From the NCBI GenBank assembly GCA_034766995.1, contig CM068316.1, positions 10,667,000-10,730,999 on the forward strand: a stretch of DNA of 64,000 nucleotides, read 5' to 3'. Positions 1 through 11,892 of the stretch are shown in pieces. Under the pieces are notes generated by a model. It saw nothing but the letters and a program-made list of their open reading frames with translations. It did not search any database and was not told where the DNA came from. The translations under genes and the position numbers were made by a program. The DNA comes from Acanthacorydalis orientalis (taxonomy: Eukaryota > Arthropoda > Insecta > Megaloptera > Corydalidae). The number at the start of each line of letters is the position of its first letter. Position 1 is the stretch's first letter.

Positions 1-420
1 CCCCCAACAAGAATTACCCCCTTTAATCCTTTGCAAATTCTCCTTTTAAACACAGTTATTTTATGACATCGGGAGTTACTTGAGTTCACCATAGAATTAT
101 AGAAAACAACTATACTCAAGGAGTCCAAGGATTATTTTTTACTGTTTTATTAGGAATTTACTTTATAATACTTAGCATATGAATATATTGAAGCATCTTT
201 TTCTATTACTGATTCAGTTTATGGATCAAATTTTTTCATAGCTACAGGATTTCACAGACTACATGTTATTATTGGAACAACCTTTTTATTAATTTGATTT
301 TTACGAAAAATTAATTGCCACTTCTCTGCTAACCATTATTTTGGTTATGAAGCAGCAGCTTGATATTGATATTTCGTAGATGTAGTTTGATTATTTTTAT
401 ATATTTAAATTTATTGATGA
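1..420 (+). pseudogene. COX3: NUMT copy 1: 3' part of mitochondrial COX3, truncated by the window edge
   Basis: Read with the invertebrate mitochondrial code (TGA=Trp, ATA=Met, AGA=Ser) this is the C-terminal half of cytochrome c oxidase subunit III. Conserved stretches visible in order are ENNYTQGVQGLFF (about 101-139), [14 protein letters not shown] (from 175), ATGFH.LHVIIGT, FSANHYFGYEAAAWYW and the terminal IYWW (409-420). It cannot be a working gene: the frame is lost near 67 (about 1 nt missing) and near 174 (about 2 nt missing, just before GCATATGAA), a TAA stands at 406-408 where COX3 has a sense codon, and nuclear translation would stop at each TGA. Its preserved codons suggest a fairly recent transfer. 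The 5' part lies outside the window. Calling it nuclear rests on the frameshifts and the flanking AT-rich, repeat-laden DNA. Confidence 0.93.
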
Positions 421-424
421 CTTT

Positions 425-868
425 ATGGCTTTACTACGAATTTATTTTACAATATTTTAAATTTATGAATATATGAAAGACTCTTTTTCCATTTCCGATT
501 CAATAACGGACCAACCTTTTTTATAGCTAATAGATTTCATGTTTTTATAGGAAAAACGTTTTTTTTATTTATCTTCTTTCCTAGATTTTTTCACGGAAAA
601 GCGATGACCTAAACGTTTCTATAAGACGACTTTATACTATCTCAAGATCCTGGAAGTTATCGGGGCCCCATGCTCGGTCATCAAACATACATGACGACTG
701 GATCATAATGAAGACCAAAACCATTCTTAAATTCGTGAAAAAAAGTTTTGTTTATCTTTTACAAAAAATTAAATGTTATTTTTCAAGAGATCGTTTGAAT
801 AATCAGTTTGATACTGACTCTTTGTCGACATAGTTTGTTTATTTTAATATATTTCTATTTGTTGATAA
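425..868 (+). pseudogene. COX3: NUMT copy 2: older, more decayed tandem COX3 fragment
   Basis: Directly after copy 1 the COX3 sequence begins again, from about the LLGIYF codons (431 on), through a second YEYI block (464-475), a degraded FFMA..FH block, and then FVDMVCLF..ISIC-W (about 808-866). It differs from copy 1 at many positions, has several stops and frame changes, and is interrupted by about 170 bp (roughly 575-747) with no COX3 similarity. The two copies overlap in COX3 content, so this is duplicated content and not one split gene. The difference in decay fits either two separate mitochondrial insertions at one site or an old tandem duplication followed by replacement of copy 1. Confidence 0.85.
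575..747. mobile_element. About 170-bp insertion inside COX3 NUMT copy 2
   Basis: COX3 similarity stops after a TTTATCTTC stretch near 566-576 and resumes at a similar TTTATCTTTTAC near 751. The inserted DNA is visibly richer in G+C, includes a GGGGCCCC palindrome near 661, and has 10-bp inverted ends TTTTTTCACG (586-595) and CGTGAAAAAA (734-743). The inverted ends suggest a small non-autonomous DNA element, but the family is not recognised and the short ends could be chance. Confidence 0.4.
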
Positions 869-947
869 GACCGATATTTATATATAATATAACGTAGCAA
901 GATTTAAAAATATTAATACTGATTTATTGAAAATTTTTAATTAAAAA

Positions 948-1005
948 ACTTTTTTGTGGTTTGTGAAATGAAAATAATTTATATGTGAAAGTGAATTAAG
1001 CCACA
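948..1005 (+). repeat. Solo end of TIR repeat family X
   Basis: The string TTTGTGGTTTGTGAAATGAA, then a TTATATGTGAAAGTGAATTA stretch, matches the right end of the copy at 19560-19800 and continues past the core into a similar AGTGT.A.AAC stretch. Only this end is recognised here, immediately downstream of the NUMTs. Confidence 0.55.
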
Positions 1006-1264
1006 GTGTCAAAACTGCACTGGGATGAGACTACAGTCATAAATTAAAAAGAAGAGCTAATAAAACTGAATGTGTTCCTTATAGAAATTGCTACTCTTAA
1101 ATTTATTCTTTTAAGCAGAACTCATACAATCAACAAATATAATTATTATTTTAAAAATGTAATTGAATGTTGACTATTTGAAAAAGTATTGAAAGTATTG
1201 AGTTGTTTTTATTTATAAAAAAGTTTTGTTTTATTAATTTTTATTAATAGTACTCAATTTAACT

Positions 1265-1266
<2 letters not shown>

Positions 1267-1297
<31 letters not shown>
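1267..1297. repeat. (TA)n microsatellite
   Basis: Pure TA dinucleotide tract of about 31 bp. Confidence 0.95.
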
Positions 1298-1300
<3 letters not shown>

Positions 1301-1997
1301 TACATATTTTTATATATGTAAATATGATTTTAAAAATAAAAAATAGTTTATTCACTTGCTATTGTTTTTCACATAGTTAAAACCGATACATTTATTTTTT
1401 TGCAAATATCGTTCCACATTGACATAATCTTATTGTACGAAATAAATATATAAACTGTAATGATTCGAAATATAATACTTTTTAGACATGACAGTATGAA
1501 GTAAAACATGTAAACAAAACAAAACATTCGTTTCGAAATCAGCAGGAAATGGTATTGTATTTTAGTTACAAAGTCAATAAAATTAATTTCCTGTAATAAA
1601 TGCTTCATATATGACAGTGATGTTAAATCAAAAATGATATTTAACTATACCAAAATTGTAAAAGTTCTGTTTATATCTCATAGTGTAGGTGTAGTCTTTT
1701 TTTAGAAATAAAAATATTTTTTTGTGGAGAAAAACTAATTCAACATTTTAACTACGTATATTCTATTTAGTATCATAAAAAATACTCTATCCTGATTAGT
1801 TTTTCTATAAAATGGAAGAAAAAAATATACTTTTTCTAAATTGTTTATTTTGACCATATTTAGACAACTTTTATTTAACATTACCTATTAATTAAGAATT
1901 CAATTTAGAAACTTAAAATTATTCCTTAACTAATTTTGTAGCATATATGATACAAAAACTTCAAATAAAGATTGCACAATGTACATCAGAGTTTCTG

Positions 1998-1998
<1 letters not shown>

Positions 1999-2038
<40 letters not shown>

Positions 2039-2057
2039 CATAGAGAGAGAGAGAGAA
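1999..2057. repeat. (TA)n followed by (GA)n
   Basis: A TA tract (1999-2031) runs through a short imperfect stretch into a GA run (about 2043-2056). Confidence 0.95.
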
Positions 2058-3064
2058 ATAATAATAGCTGAAGATATAAACTATTGGAAAGTACATTTGT
2101 CATAGTCTCAAAATATAAAGACTGCCTGAACATTGCTTAAATCACAATTTGATGATTTGTGGTAACCAAAAATGTTTTTAAAAATGTATGATAGGTAAGT
2201 TAAGTGTTTGGTTTACTTATTTTATATTCTTGATAGTATTTTATAATTATCATCTCTATTTAACTAATATTGTATATAAGGTACATTTTACATACCTCAT
2301 TTATAAAAATAAAATTCAAGAGTAAAAGTAATTCTTCTCTAAAATTATTACTTCCTATTTCTACAGTAAATATTAGTTTCATGCTTCTTTAAAAAAAATA
2401 ATTACAAAAAATAGTTAAAAATTCGACTTACAGTGGGGATAAATCAAGAGGGTAAATGTTATTTAGAAGGATAACAATATTATATCATCGTCGGCAAGTT
2501 TTACTAGTATCTTTACAATTAAAGAAATTTAAAGAAATGACAGACTTAAATAAAGAAGCCAGAATTTAATCTAAATCTAGTTAACAATAGAAATCTAACA
2601 AGAGAGATATAAACATTTAGGACAATCTTATTACTTAATATAATATTATAAGATAAAAAATTATACTTTAAACTTCTTAAACATCTCATTGACATGATTA
2701 AAAAGCATGGATATTTTATAAACACACCGTAATAGAAAATAAAATTAGAGATAAAGATGTTTTTTGTAGGTATTTTTTAATATATTTTATAAGAACTTTA
2801 TTTATTAGATTCTCACGAAGTTGACGAGGAAGATTTAATGACATTGTCAGTTTAATTCTGCTACAAATTGTATGGCTGCATTATGTATATATATACACGC
2901 ACAATGTCTATTTAGAGCATTAACTGCTTTAAACTAGTAAGAAATTAATTTAAAGACTTTTTCAGCAAAATCAATAAAATAGCACAATGAAAAGTTAATT
3001 TTAGAGTTTAAATAACTTATAGAAAAACAAAATCTTGCTAATATCAATCCTAAATTCAAACTAG

Positions 3065-3134
<70 letters not shown>
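3065..3134. repeat. (TA)n microsatellite with a phase break
   Basis: About 70 bp of TA with one TT junction near 3098-3100 that shifts the phase. Confidence 0.95.
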
Positions 3135-3139
<5 letters not shown>

Positions 3140-3504
3140 TTTATTTATTTAAAAGGTTTTTATATTATAAACCCATTATATTTCAATGTAATTACAATTT
3201 AATTACAAAGAAACAGTATTTAATTGTAAATTAATGGAAGTGATGGTCAATGTAAATAATTATAAGGCAGTTAATTATTCCCTACACGTAAACAATTTGT
3301 GTTTGACTACACTTGTTCAGATTAATAGATTAAACCAAAATGTAGACAATACAAGAAATTCAAAAATAAATTACATTTACTAATAAATTACATTTACTAA
3401 TAAATAACTTTATTTTTTTTTTTTGAATCGAAATGAATTCAATAAGCAAATTATTTTATAACTTTAACATTCAGAAATAATATATATATATAAAATCTTC
3501 ATAC

Positions 3505-3620
3505 AGTTTCACAAATGAATTCTTTTCTTCCCACAAATGACACAAAATCGTGAAAGAATTATCATTATGCATCAATATTCAAAACAGAAATTCGCTGTCA
3601 ATTACAAGGTACGATTAATT
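3505..3620 (+). repeat. TIR family X, left-end copy
   Basis: TTTCACAAATGAATTCTTTT and the following CCCACAAATGACACA match the left-end pattern of this family (compare 8514 and 5735). No right end is found within the next few hundred bases, so this copy is truncated or decayed. Confidence 0.55.
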
Positions 3621-5734
3621 AAAAAAGTATTATTGATGAATAATAAAAAATGTTTTCTATAAACAGAACACATATTTTTTAAAACAATGTAGAAGACTTA
3701 CGAGTATGTATGCTTATAGATTGAACTTATTCGACAATACTGATTTTTTATTTATGTACTTCTAATTGCAGTACTATTATCTGCATCTATGATCGTAGTT
3801 CCACACATATAACCAAAGAATAAATAAAATATAAAAAAAAAACAAATACAAAAGAGATTTTTGAACAATAATAGATTAAAATTAACATCTACAAACATGT
3901 TAATACGGAATTTTTACATGTGAGTTACTTTAATGGTTTCTATTTTTATTACTAGCAGCTTATTTCATTTATATGAAAGGGAGTGGAGTTATTTCTACAA
4001 ATTCTGTTGTAATATGTGCAAACTTTGTTAAATAATTCTTTTCAGGATTAATTGGAGTCATGATTATTTCTCTTCATGTCGAAACACGTAATAAAATATA
4101 AATACACTGTATATGGTAAACTACTAGAAATAATTAACTCACATATTATACAGTCATGCATTATTAATGATAACAGCACTATATTTATGCAAAAATATTG
4201 ATAATAATGCCGAAGGTCATGCGAATCAAATATTTTAATATAGGATTGATAATACTTGGGTTAAAGGTTATGTTTTGATAGATAACTAAATTGTTAATTT
4301 TATTCAGGTGGTGATAAATGTAACTTGTCTTAAAGCAGCCACGTGTTCGGTATATAATAATAATTGTTTGGAGTATTAAAATTCTTCCGTGCATAAAACT
4401 ATACAAGTTAGTATTGAGTGTACAAAAAATTATTACTGAGTGATAATTACTGGAATAATATTTATTAAGTATAATGACGAGTTAAAGTTAAGTACATATA
4501 TAGAATAAATGAAAAATATTTAATTTATGAGAGTAAAATATCCATTGTTAGCTATTTAAGTTAGACCTCAACTTTCTTTACAAATAATTTTATATGTTCA
4601 TGGAATTCTAAATATGTAGCCACAAACAATTTATTCCTTAAAATTGTTCGTTATATTTTTTTTATATAATATTAATTATATTATTTAGAATTTTATCTAA
4701 CTAATATTTTATATCTCATTTCATATTTGTGACAATTATGTTATATTTCATATTTTTTTCAAATAATAGAAATTTCTATAATATAAATCAAAGAAAATTT
4801 ATTGTAAAATCAATTAATGTTGTCCGACCAAAAAAACTGTCTATAATATTCAAACTTTATTATAAATAATATCTTTAGAACTTAAACTATGTTAATTATA
4901 TTAAATTGTTAGTTTTGATTTTTATATCTGTTTCTTTTATTTTCAAATTTATATTAAACAAAGTTAAATGTAGTTACTGGTAAAAATATCAGATCATTTA
5001 AAGAAAAAAACGAAAAACAGAAGTGCTTTGACTGATATTATTTTAAGGTTTAAAGAACTTCTTTAAAGAACCTTTTTTAAAGAAGATAATTATTTTTAAT
5101 AAATATTTTTTATTTTGCCATCTGTATTTAAAAACAAAACAAAAATAAATATTTAATGAGAGATATAATCATAAATTGAATTAATTTAAAATTATCTTAC
5201 CGGTAATGAATTTGAAGCTTTCAAAATATTCAGAATAAAATTTATCATTTTTTTTCAGTTCTGAGAACAGCATTGATAAAAAGTTTGTTTTTGACGACAT
5301 AACTATCAATACAAAGTGTAATAATGTTTAATGGTAAGATTTTGAAGAATTCAAATACAGTACTGAAAAAATAAATCAGTCATTCTTGTATAACAATACC
5401 TTTATTCACAAGGCAATTGACATTCAAACGGTTCATAGTTTTTGCTCTAATTTAGCTAAGTTATTGCGTTATAACCCTTTTTGTTCTCAAAACTGAAATT
5501 TAAAATAGAATATATACGTTTTGACAAGATTGAAAACATTTAAAAAACTGTGATGGATTTCATGGAAGCTGCTTAAGAAAGATTTTCACGAAACGTACAA
5601 AAGCGTTATGATTATTGTAATTGAATTGTTGCAGGTGGATTCTATTTCGAGTAATACCCAAAAAAATAATTACTTGAAGATAAATGCGTTCTTTAAAACT
5701 ATTCCAGTTGTTACAATACATTTTAGGATCTTAC

Positions 5735-5968
5735 TTTCACAAATCAATTATTTTTTCATTCAACAAATCGCATTTTTCTTCTTTATTCCATAAATCATTA
5801 GTGATACATTTTTTATATTCCTTTTGCGCATTTCGATGACGATTCCATCAATTGGAGAGTTCAAAAGTACAGAAAAATTTATCTTTCCTCATCTTTCACC
5901 AAAGTTATTGAACAGGAAAATTATTCATGGTTTGTGGGGTGGAAAAAGGATTATTCTGTGAATAAAAA
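5735..5968. mobile_element. TIR family X, two-ended copy (about 230 bp)
   Basis: The left end TTTCACAAATCAATTATTTT is followed by CAACAAATCGCATTTTT. The right end, 5929-5962, has GGTTTGTGGGGTGGAAAAAG and then ATTATTCTGTGAA, its reverse complement in outline. The interior carries TGCGCATTTCGATGACGAT, the family's internal motif. No coding capacity: a non-autonomous MITE-like element. Confidence 0.6.
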
Positions 5969-6023
5969 GATGTTATTCCTGAGCAGACGTGATGATTTTT
6001 TTGAAATCCAAGTACTTAACTTA

Positions 6024-6210
6024 TTAACCCCTCGACATACCAATTAATTGAAATTAGATGATCAACAAATACTATTTATTTTTCAGCTTAACATTTGTGC
6101 AAACTTAACAAACAAAAGAATATTTATACATTTATAAAAATTATAATTCAATACTAATAATCAAAATTAATAAAGAATAATTAAATAGCAAATGAAACAA
6201 TAATTCAATT
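6024..6210 (-). mobile_element. Solo end of a piggyBac-like element
   Basis: TTAA (6024-6027) followed by CCCCTCGACATAC and about 180 bp that match, as reverse complement, the right end of the piggyBac-like element at 39757-40433. They share an AATTGAAATT block, a TACTATTTATTTTTCAGCTT block and an AATCAAAATTAATAAAGAAT block. Similarity stops near 6210 and the other end is missing. Confidence 0.75.
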
Positions 6211-6631
6211 ATATTAAATGAAACAATAATTCTTTTGTTTTTAAGATACTTTTACTAAATTATAGAAATTTGGATAAATATCCAATTTTCAATAAAAGTT
6301 ATAACGAAGAATGAAAGAGATATTTGGGATTTAGAGGCGCATCGACAGAACCAGGAATGATTTTTAGCCTTGTATTATTTCCATTTCTGAACCTGCTTTC
6401 AGCAAGAGACTAAACTGGAAAATATACATGTGATATAAATTTTGTTTTGAAAGAAACCCCTGCCACTGAATTGATTTTTCTGAAGCATATATATATATAT
6501 ACATACATAAATATTTAGATGTAAGTTTACTTGCACCATCCGAGTGTGTATGTGTTTACACTTTAAAGATTGGAAGATTGTATGTAATCAATATTTACGT
6601 TCGAAACGTATCTTCTTATCACATATCCGTG

Positions 6632-6663
6632 TATATAGACGACGACAGAATGTTTGATACAGT
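6632..6663 (+). promoter_or_regulatory. Candidate core promoter (TATA box plus initiator) of the transporter gene
   Basis: TATATAG at 6632-6638 lies 29 bases before the A of an initiator-like ACAGT (6659-6663, proposed +1 near 6661), the usual spacing for insect TATA/Inr promoters. The surrounding 6590-6890 is less AT-rich than its neighbourhood. Spacing and motif match are the only evidence. Confidence 0.4.
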
Positions 6664-6896
6664 CCGCAGACGCAAAATGTAGGGCCATGACCTAGCCAAT
6701 GGTCATGTGTTGTATACATATTATACAAAGTTGTCTACTCTTGGCAAGAAAAATCGAATCAGACAGTAGCTAACCAAGAGTCGACTAGGCTGTGGTCGTG
6801 TGCTGTTGTTGTGGTATCGTACGTCAAATGTGTATACATTTGAAAACGTTTTTCTCTTGTACTGTATATCTGTTATATTTATAACTGACATTAAAA
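6661..6896 (+). promoter_or_regulatory. Putative 5' leader with four upstream ORFs and two inverted repeats
   Basis: Between the proposed start site and the main ATG lie a start-stop ATG-TAG (6677-6682), a two-codon ORF (6687-6695), a 22-codon ORF (6705-6773) and an 18-codon ORF (6828-6884). The last is in the main frame but ends 12 nt before ATG 6897, so the protein cannot begin further upstream. Inverted repeats CATGACC/GGTCATG (6686-6692/6701-6707, loop containing CCAAT) and ACTCTTGG/CCAAGAGT (6737-6744/6774-6781) could form hairpins or protein-binding sites. How much of this is transcribed depends on the unproved start site. Confidence 0.45.
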
Positions 6897-7044
6897 ATGG
6901 CTAAAAAAAACGGCGACATCGCGAATACAATGAATCCCGATACGATGGAACTTGCGTGCAACAATAAAAAAGAAAATAAATCGGTGACAGTGAACGAAAA
7001 TGTCGAAAATAAAAAAGCGATACAGATTTTCGCAACAATGAGCG
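6897..7044 (+). CDS. Facilitated trehalose/sugar transporter Tret1-like, coding exon 1
   Basis: First 49 codons plus one base of the transporter completed by exon 2. ATG 6897 lies in AAAATGG, a good insect start context, with an in-frame TAA 12 nt upstream. Residues 1-40 are polar, charged and rich in Asn, Lys and Glu, as expected of the cytoplasmic N-terminal tail of a sugar porter; from about residue 42 (IQIFATMS) the first membrane helix begins. The exon ends AGCG|GTGAGT, a near-consensus donor at 7045. The leftover G joins the GT of exon 2 to make Gly50, and the frame runs on as SITKFETGMMVAWTSPALP, the standard TM1/extracellular motif of Tret1-like proteins. Reading through the donor would stop after 65 residues inside low-complexity DNA. 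Confidence 0.88.
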
Positions 7045-7091
7045 GTGAGTTGTCTTCGCTTTGTGTAAAGCCATACTCTTACTTATATATG

Positions 7092-7093
<2 letters not shown>

Positions 7094-7139
<46 letters not shown>

Positions 7140-7142
7140 TAA

Positions 7143-7206
<64 letters not shown>
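7094..7206. repeat. (TA)n double tract just inside the intron
   Basis: TA tracts at about 7094-7135 and 7148-7206 separated by AAATATAAATAAA, starting only about 50 bp after the splice donor. Confidence 0.95.
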
Positions 7207-7209
<3 letters not shown>

Positions 7210-7474
7210 GATAAAAAACAATTTTCACTTTGGAAATAAGTTATTCACACAGAAACAAAATCTTTTTTTAAAAAAAAAACAAATACAAAAATTGGTAAGA
7301 ATACTTTTATTGCCATTAGAGAAACATTATAAAATCTATTAGTATAAATTTTTGAATTGTATGAATGGCTAAGAATATAAAATTGAATTCAATTGCTATA
7401 GAAAAAAAACAAATATATACAGTTTATAAAAAATAACTCAGTTAGTTAACCACTTCATAAATAAATCACGCATA

Positions 7475-7516
7475 TTAGCTTCTGTATTTTAGCTTCTGTA
7501 TATTAGCTTCTTCGTT
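7475..7516 (+). repeat. Three-unit 14-bp tandem repeat
   Basis: TTAGCTTCTGTATT, TTAGCTTCTGTATA and TTAGCTTCTTCGTT follow each other directly. Confidence 0.8.
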
Positions 7517-7643
7517 TATTAGTAACTATTTTTAATTATGAAATAATTGTAATATTTAAAATTTGAAAAAGAGTATTTTTTTAAATAAAAGTAAGTCTAT
7601 ATTTAAATTAAAACAATATATTTTTAGTTATCTGTCTGTCTCT

Positions 7644-7648
<5 letters not shown>

Positions 7649-7710
<62 letters not shown>

Positions 7711-7758
7711 GTTTTTATAAGAAAATAAAAATTAATGCATTTTTTTAACAATTGGTTT

Positions 7759-7815
<57 letters not shown>

Positions 7816-7868
7816 CATATATTGTTTTTATAAGAAAATAAAAATAAATAGTCTTTTTTAAAAATTGG

Positions 7869-7915
<47 letters not shown>
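7649..7915 (+). repeat. Three (TA)n tracts separated by a duplicated spacer
   Basis: TA tracts 7649-7707, 7762-7811 and 7871-7915 are separated by two related spacers, each with TTTTTATAAGAAAATAAAAA and then an AATTGGT motif. The whole (spacer + TA) block was therefore tandemly duplicated and has diverged slightly. Confidence 0.85.
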
Positions 7916-7916
<1 letters not shown>

Positions 7917-8510
7917 TCTAAATTGAGAAAAAAACAAATATTTTATAGAGGCTTATTAATATAATTCGATTAATGGCTATTTATAAAAGTAATTGAACAT
8001 AAAATAGAATGAATATTTATGAAATCGATATAAAATGTTTAATTTCGACATTTTTTCAATAAGATTGTTGAGAATTTTAAAACTATTTTATAACAGTAAG
8101 ATAAGCTAATAATACAGATGATAAAAATTCTATTAATGTTTTTACTATTAACTTTATTTATTTTTCAATCACAAATAGACATAATATAGTCTCTACAATA
8201 CTGTTATATAAAATAAATAATATGAGTTCATGATAAGTCTGAGACAGGACAATATTATCAAATACTGGAACGTTACTGATAATTAAAAAACATATGTCAG
8301 ATTCAATTCGTTTGCATTAGTAACTATCTGAATTTTTTTTCATGACTGAAATAAGAATTTTTATGTTTTGTTTACCATGTCATTAATCATGTTATATTTC
8401 AAATGAATATTAGATTTAATTGATTTTTTTAATTAATATAAATGAGTTTATTTATGGATTGATCTTTAACCATGTATAAGAGGACATTTCAATATAGTTT
8501 GGCTGAATAA

Positions 8511-8690
8511 AATTTCACAAATGAATTTTTTACTCCACAAACGACACATTTTTTCTGGCAAAACATATTCACTAATTTATTGCTGATTATTTTTGATTGT
8601 TTCGTATACTCGTTTCGAAGGCGATGCTATCATTCACAGACCAATAAGGTACATTTGTCATTCAGGGTCTATATTTCGTTTATTTCAGAT
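8511..8690 (+). repeat. TIR family X, left-end copy
   Basis: ATTTCACAAATGAATTTTTT then CTCCACAAACGACACATTTT gives the family's left end. Downstream, GCTGATTATTTTTGATTGTT and CGAAGGCGATGCTATCATT match the internal motif of other copies (45770, 5835). The right end is not recognised. Confidence 0.6.
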
Positions 8691-9661
8691 AAATATATTA
8701 ATTGAATAATTTCATCAGATTGGAATGCTTGACTTAATTTTTTTTTATTTAAATAAAGTCTATTTTATTTTTAGTTTCTTATTCATTTGTTTAATGAAAG
8801 ATTTATAGTTAATTTCAAAATGGCTTGACTAAACATATTTTATAACTTCTTCAAACTTTTTCTTACAATTTTCAATTTTGTTCAAGCAAAGAAAACCCTT
8901 AAACAATGTCTTTTTCTTAATTTTAATACACATCAAGACATGGGTTGGATTTGTATCGTTTGTTGTGTGATTTGACTGGTTTGCTTTATGAATTTTTCTA
9001 GCATATTTTCAATTTATAATAAATCGAAAATATGTCAATCGAAAAGAAAATTGACAAACTAGACAAATCTAATCGAACAATAAGCCAGTCTCTGTACGTG
9101 TACATAAAACGTATTTATTTATTTAAAAAATAATTTTAAATTTTTCATGAAATATTTTCACTGCCTGGGATACAATTTGGTAAATAAAGCAAAAGGTAAA
9201 AGTAAAATAAAAACAATAGCATATAACAGCACACCAAAAATTAAAAAAATAAAAGAAAATAGAAATACATCTAATTAAATAAAATGCAGATTATACTAAG
9301 CATATATTGATAATTCATTTAGAATGAATGTGAGATGAAAGAATATAAAACACTTCGTTTTGTATAAACTTAAGATAGATGAAGATGAATGGCTATGCTA
9401 GAATAAATGGAATTAATGAAAAAATGAAACAAACTTAATTATAGTCTATGAAATGAAAAATATGGTAAGAAACCAACGTATTAGAACTTTTTGAAGCTTA
9501 GAATAAAATGAATTGTCGGAGTTTTCAGTTTTTACATTTTTTAAAAAAATTCTAAAGTATTTAGATTGAAATTGACAGAAATTTGGAAAGCCTATAAAAT
9601 AGATTTAAAAGTGATTCTTAAGTTTAGAATATTATTTATTATATTCTTCTCTAGTTAGTCA

Positions 9662-9664
<3 letters not shown>

Positions 9665-9715
<51 letters not shown>
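9665..9715. repeat. (TA)n microsatellite
   Basis: Uninterrupted TA tract of about 51 bp. Confidence 0.95.
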
Positions 9716-9718
<3 letters not shown>

Positions 9719-11032
9719 TTTTTTAAGTTTAGTATCGCCATATCAAAATTTTCAATTAATATTTCTAAATTTATGTATATGTATTTTTATCTAACCTTTT
9801 TTGTTTTATATTAACTTCATTAAATCTAGCTAAATTAATAAAAGTAACTTAAAAAATTTAGCTAAACACTTTCAAATAAAATTTAATATATCTAAGAATA
9901 CATAAATCAGTAATTTGAAACCATTTCTTTTTCCAATATCATTGTTAAGTTGTTATTTCGATTGAAATTTTTATCACGAATACTGAGAACAAAAAAAATA
10001 AATTTAATTTATTTAAACTTTGTATGACTTTGACTTTTAAAGATTTTACGTGTATTTAACATTTTACTTAATGACGTCTTTTAGATTGTAGAGTTTATTT
10101 GTGATGCTGAACTGAATAATTGAATTGCTAATACAGGTTGTTTGTTACTGTATCAGAGAACTTTTAATTAAAATACATGTCATGTATTCTTTAGAAAAAG
10201 ATTTCCACAGCCAGTAATGCATAACAATTTGATTTTTTTCTGATCAATAAGCTTAGTTCGGATAATGTATAATATATATTTTTTTGTAAAATTAAGATTT
10301 AGTTTTTATTGATTAATTAACGTGTATTTATATAATTGTATATATTTTTTGTACACCTTATAAAAGATTACCAGACAATGTATATTATTCTTTTTATAAT
10401 TTAGTTTTTCTTGGAATCAATTGCGTATCTGAATAATTATATTTTTTATAATTCGTTTTGAAATAACATTTTTAATAATTCTTAACGAGAATTTTTTTTA
10501 TAAAGAGTAACTATAAAAATACAAGTCATGTTTAAAATTTAATCTAATTATTGTTGGCAGAGAAGATTCTTGAATAATACTTATATTTATAGTTCTAACA
10601 CTTCGAGTTTATATTTTAAGGGAATTTTTAATTTATTTTACAATAATGTCATATATTTGTGGGTATCATATTTACAGATTTTGTTATATATTTTATTATT
10701 AATTTCAATGTATATATCAATTGTAACAAGTGATATTATTTTATAATATTTATTTAAAAAAATATAATATTATACAGTACTTTATTGACATGTTGATTAC
10801 TTCAACATTACAAATCATTAAATTACTGACTATACGAATTTACAGTCGTATAGATGACCTTTTTATAAGAATACAATTATTTTCCAATATAGTATTCTTA
10901 TTTAGTTTCACTATGGAAAAATACTAATCGTTTTTTTTCACAACTCTTTTGTAATTACACAGATTAATAGTTTATAATCGACTATTGTTTACTTTAAAAT
11001 GTTATTAATTCATTTGTTTTTTCTTTAATATG

Positions 11033-11035
<3 letters not shown>

Positions 11036-11101
<66 letters not shown>
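11036..11101. repeat. (TA)n microsatellite
   Basis: Uninterrupted TA tract of about 66 bp. Confidence 0.95.
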
Positions 11102-11104
<3 letters not shown>

Positions 11105-11859
11105 TTAAATATTTACAAGTTGTGTAATAATATAATTCTACAAGAGATAATTTGAATTGTTAATTACTGGTCTGATTCAGTTTTTTTAACAATATGAACA
11201 GAAAATTGTTTTAAAATAATACGAATGTATTTAATGAAGATTTAATGATTCATTTATGAAACGTTAAAATAAATCAATAACAATTTATGCAATGTTGAGA
11301 AAACCAGTCTAATATATTCTTAATCTTATAATAAAATTATGTAATGTAAAATAAATTACTGAAAAAAACAATGGAGAATTAATAACAATATATACACATA
11401 TAGATATCAAGTATGTATTTGTTTGTATAGGAATAATAATAAAATTTCTGATATTATCTTCTGGTGTGTGCGGCATGTTTTAAGAGTTGTTTGCATATTA
11501 TATTTATTGTTATGCAAAGATTAAACAAATTTATTTGTCTTTAGTAAATATTTAATTGATAAATTTTAATTTGTATATCTTTGAATATTGTTCTTAAAGT
11601 CTTTGTAGTCTTTTAAAGTTCTTACTAGTCAGGTTTAATAATAAACAAAATGTAGATATTTTATGAATTTGCTTACAGTTCTTAATACAAAAATGCAATT
11701 TTGCAAATAACTTTTCTTATCATTCTGCTTATATCGTATATTTTGTATTTGCATTTGTAAATAGTTATATTTTTCGAACAAAACTGTCTATCGAATTATA
11801 TTTTTTGTTATTATTCATTTCAAGAAATATTAATAATTACTTTACAGGTGTACACAAAC

Positions 11860-11892
<33 letters not shown>

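Larger units (their letters stand above)
869..6590. other. AT-rich intergenic region upstream of the transporter gene
   Basis: No supportable gene. It holds (TA)n tracts at 1267-1297, 1999-2031 (followed by a short GA run) and 3065-3134, fragments of a terminal-inverted-repeat family near 948-1005, 3505-3560 and 5735-5968, and a piggyBac-type end at 6024-6210. The open frames here (for example 79 aa on the minus strand at 1369-1608) have compositions expected of random AT-rich DNA. Confidence 0.7.

Noticed and set aside
1..868. Genuine mitochondrial DNA or a working COX3
   Set aside because: Frameshifts, a TAA inside the frame, tandem copies of unequal age and continuous nuclear-type flanking sequence argue for nuclear copies, although an assembly join at the left edge cannot be excluded.
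6897..7094. 65-residue protein from reading through the exon 1 donor
   Set aside because: GTGAGT at 7045 and the exact fit to exon 2 show the frame should be spliced; the tail is intron sequence.
6901..7221. Open frames made of Ile-Tyr or Tyr-Ile repeats here and at many other places (for example 15506-16084, 46788-46979, 47380-47655, 56852-57097)
   Set aside because: They are translations of (TA)n, which has no stop codon in any frame; their ends are random AT-rich sequence.
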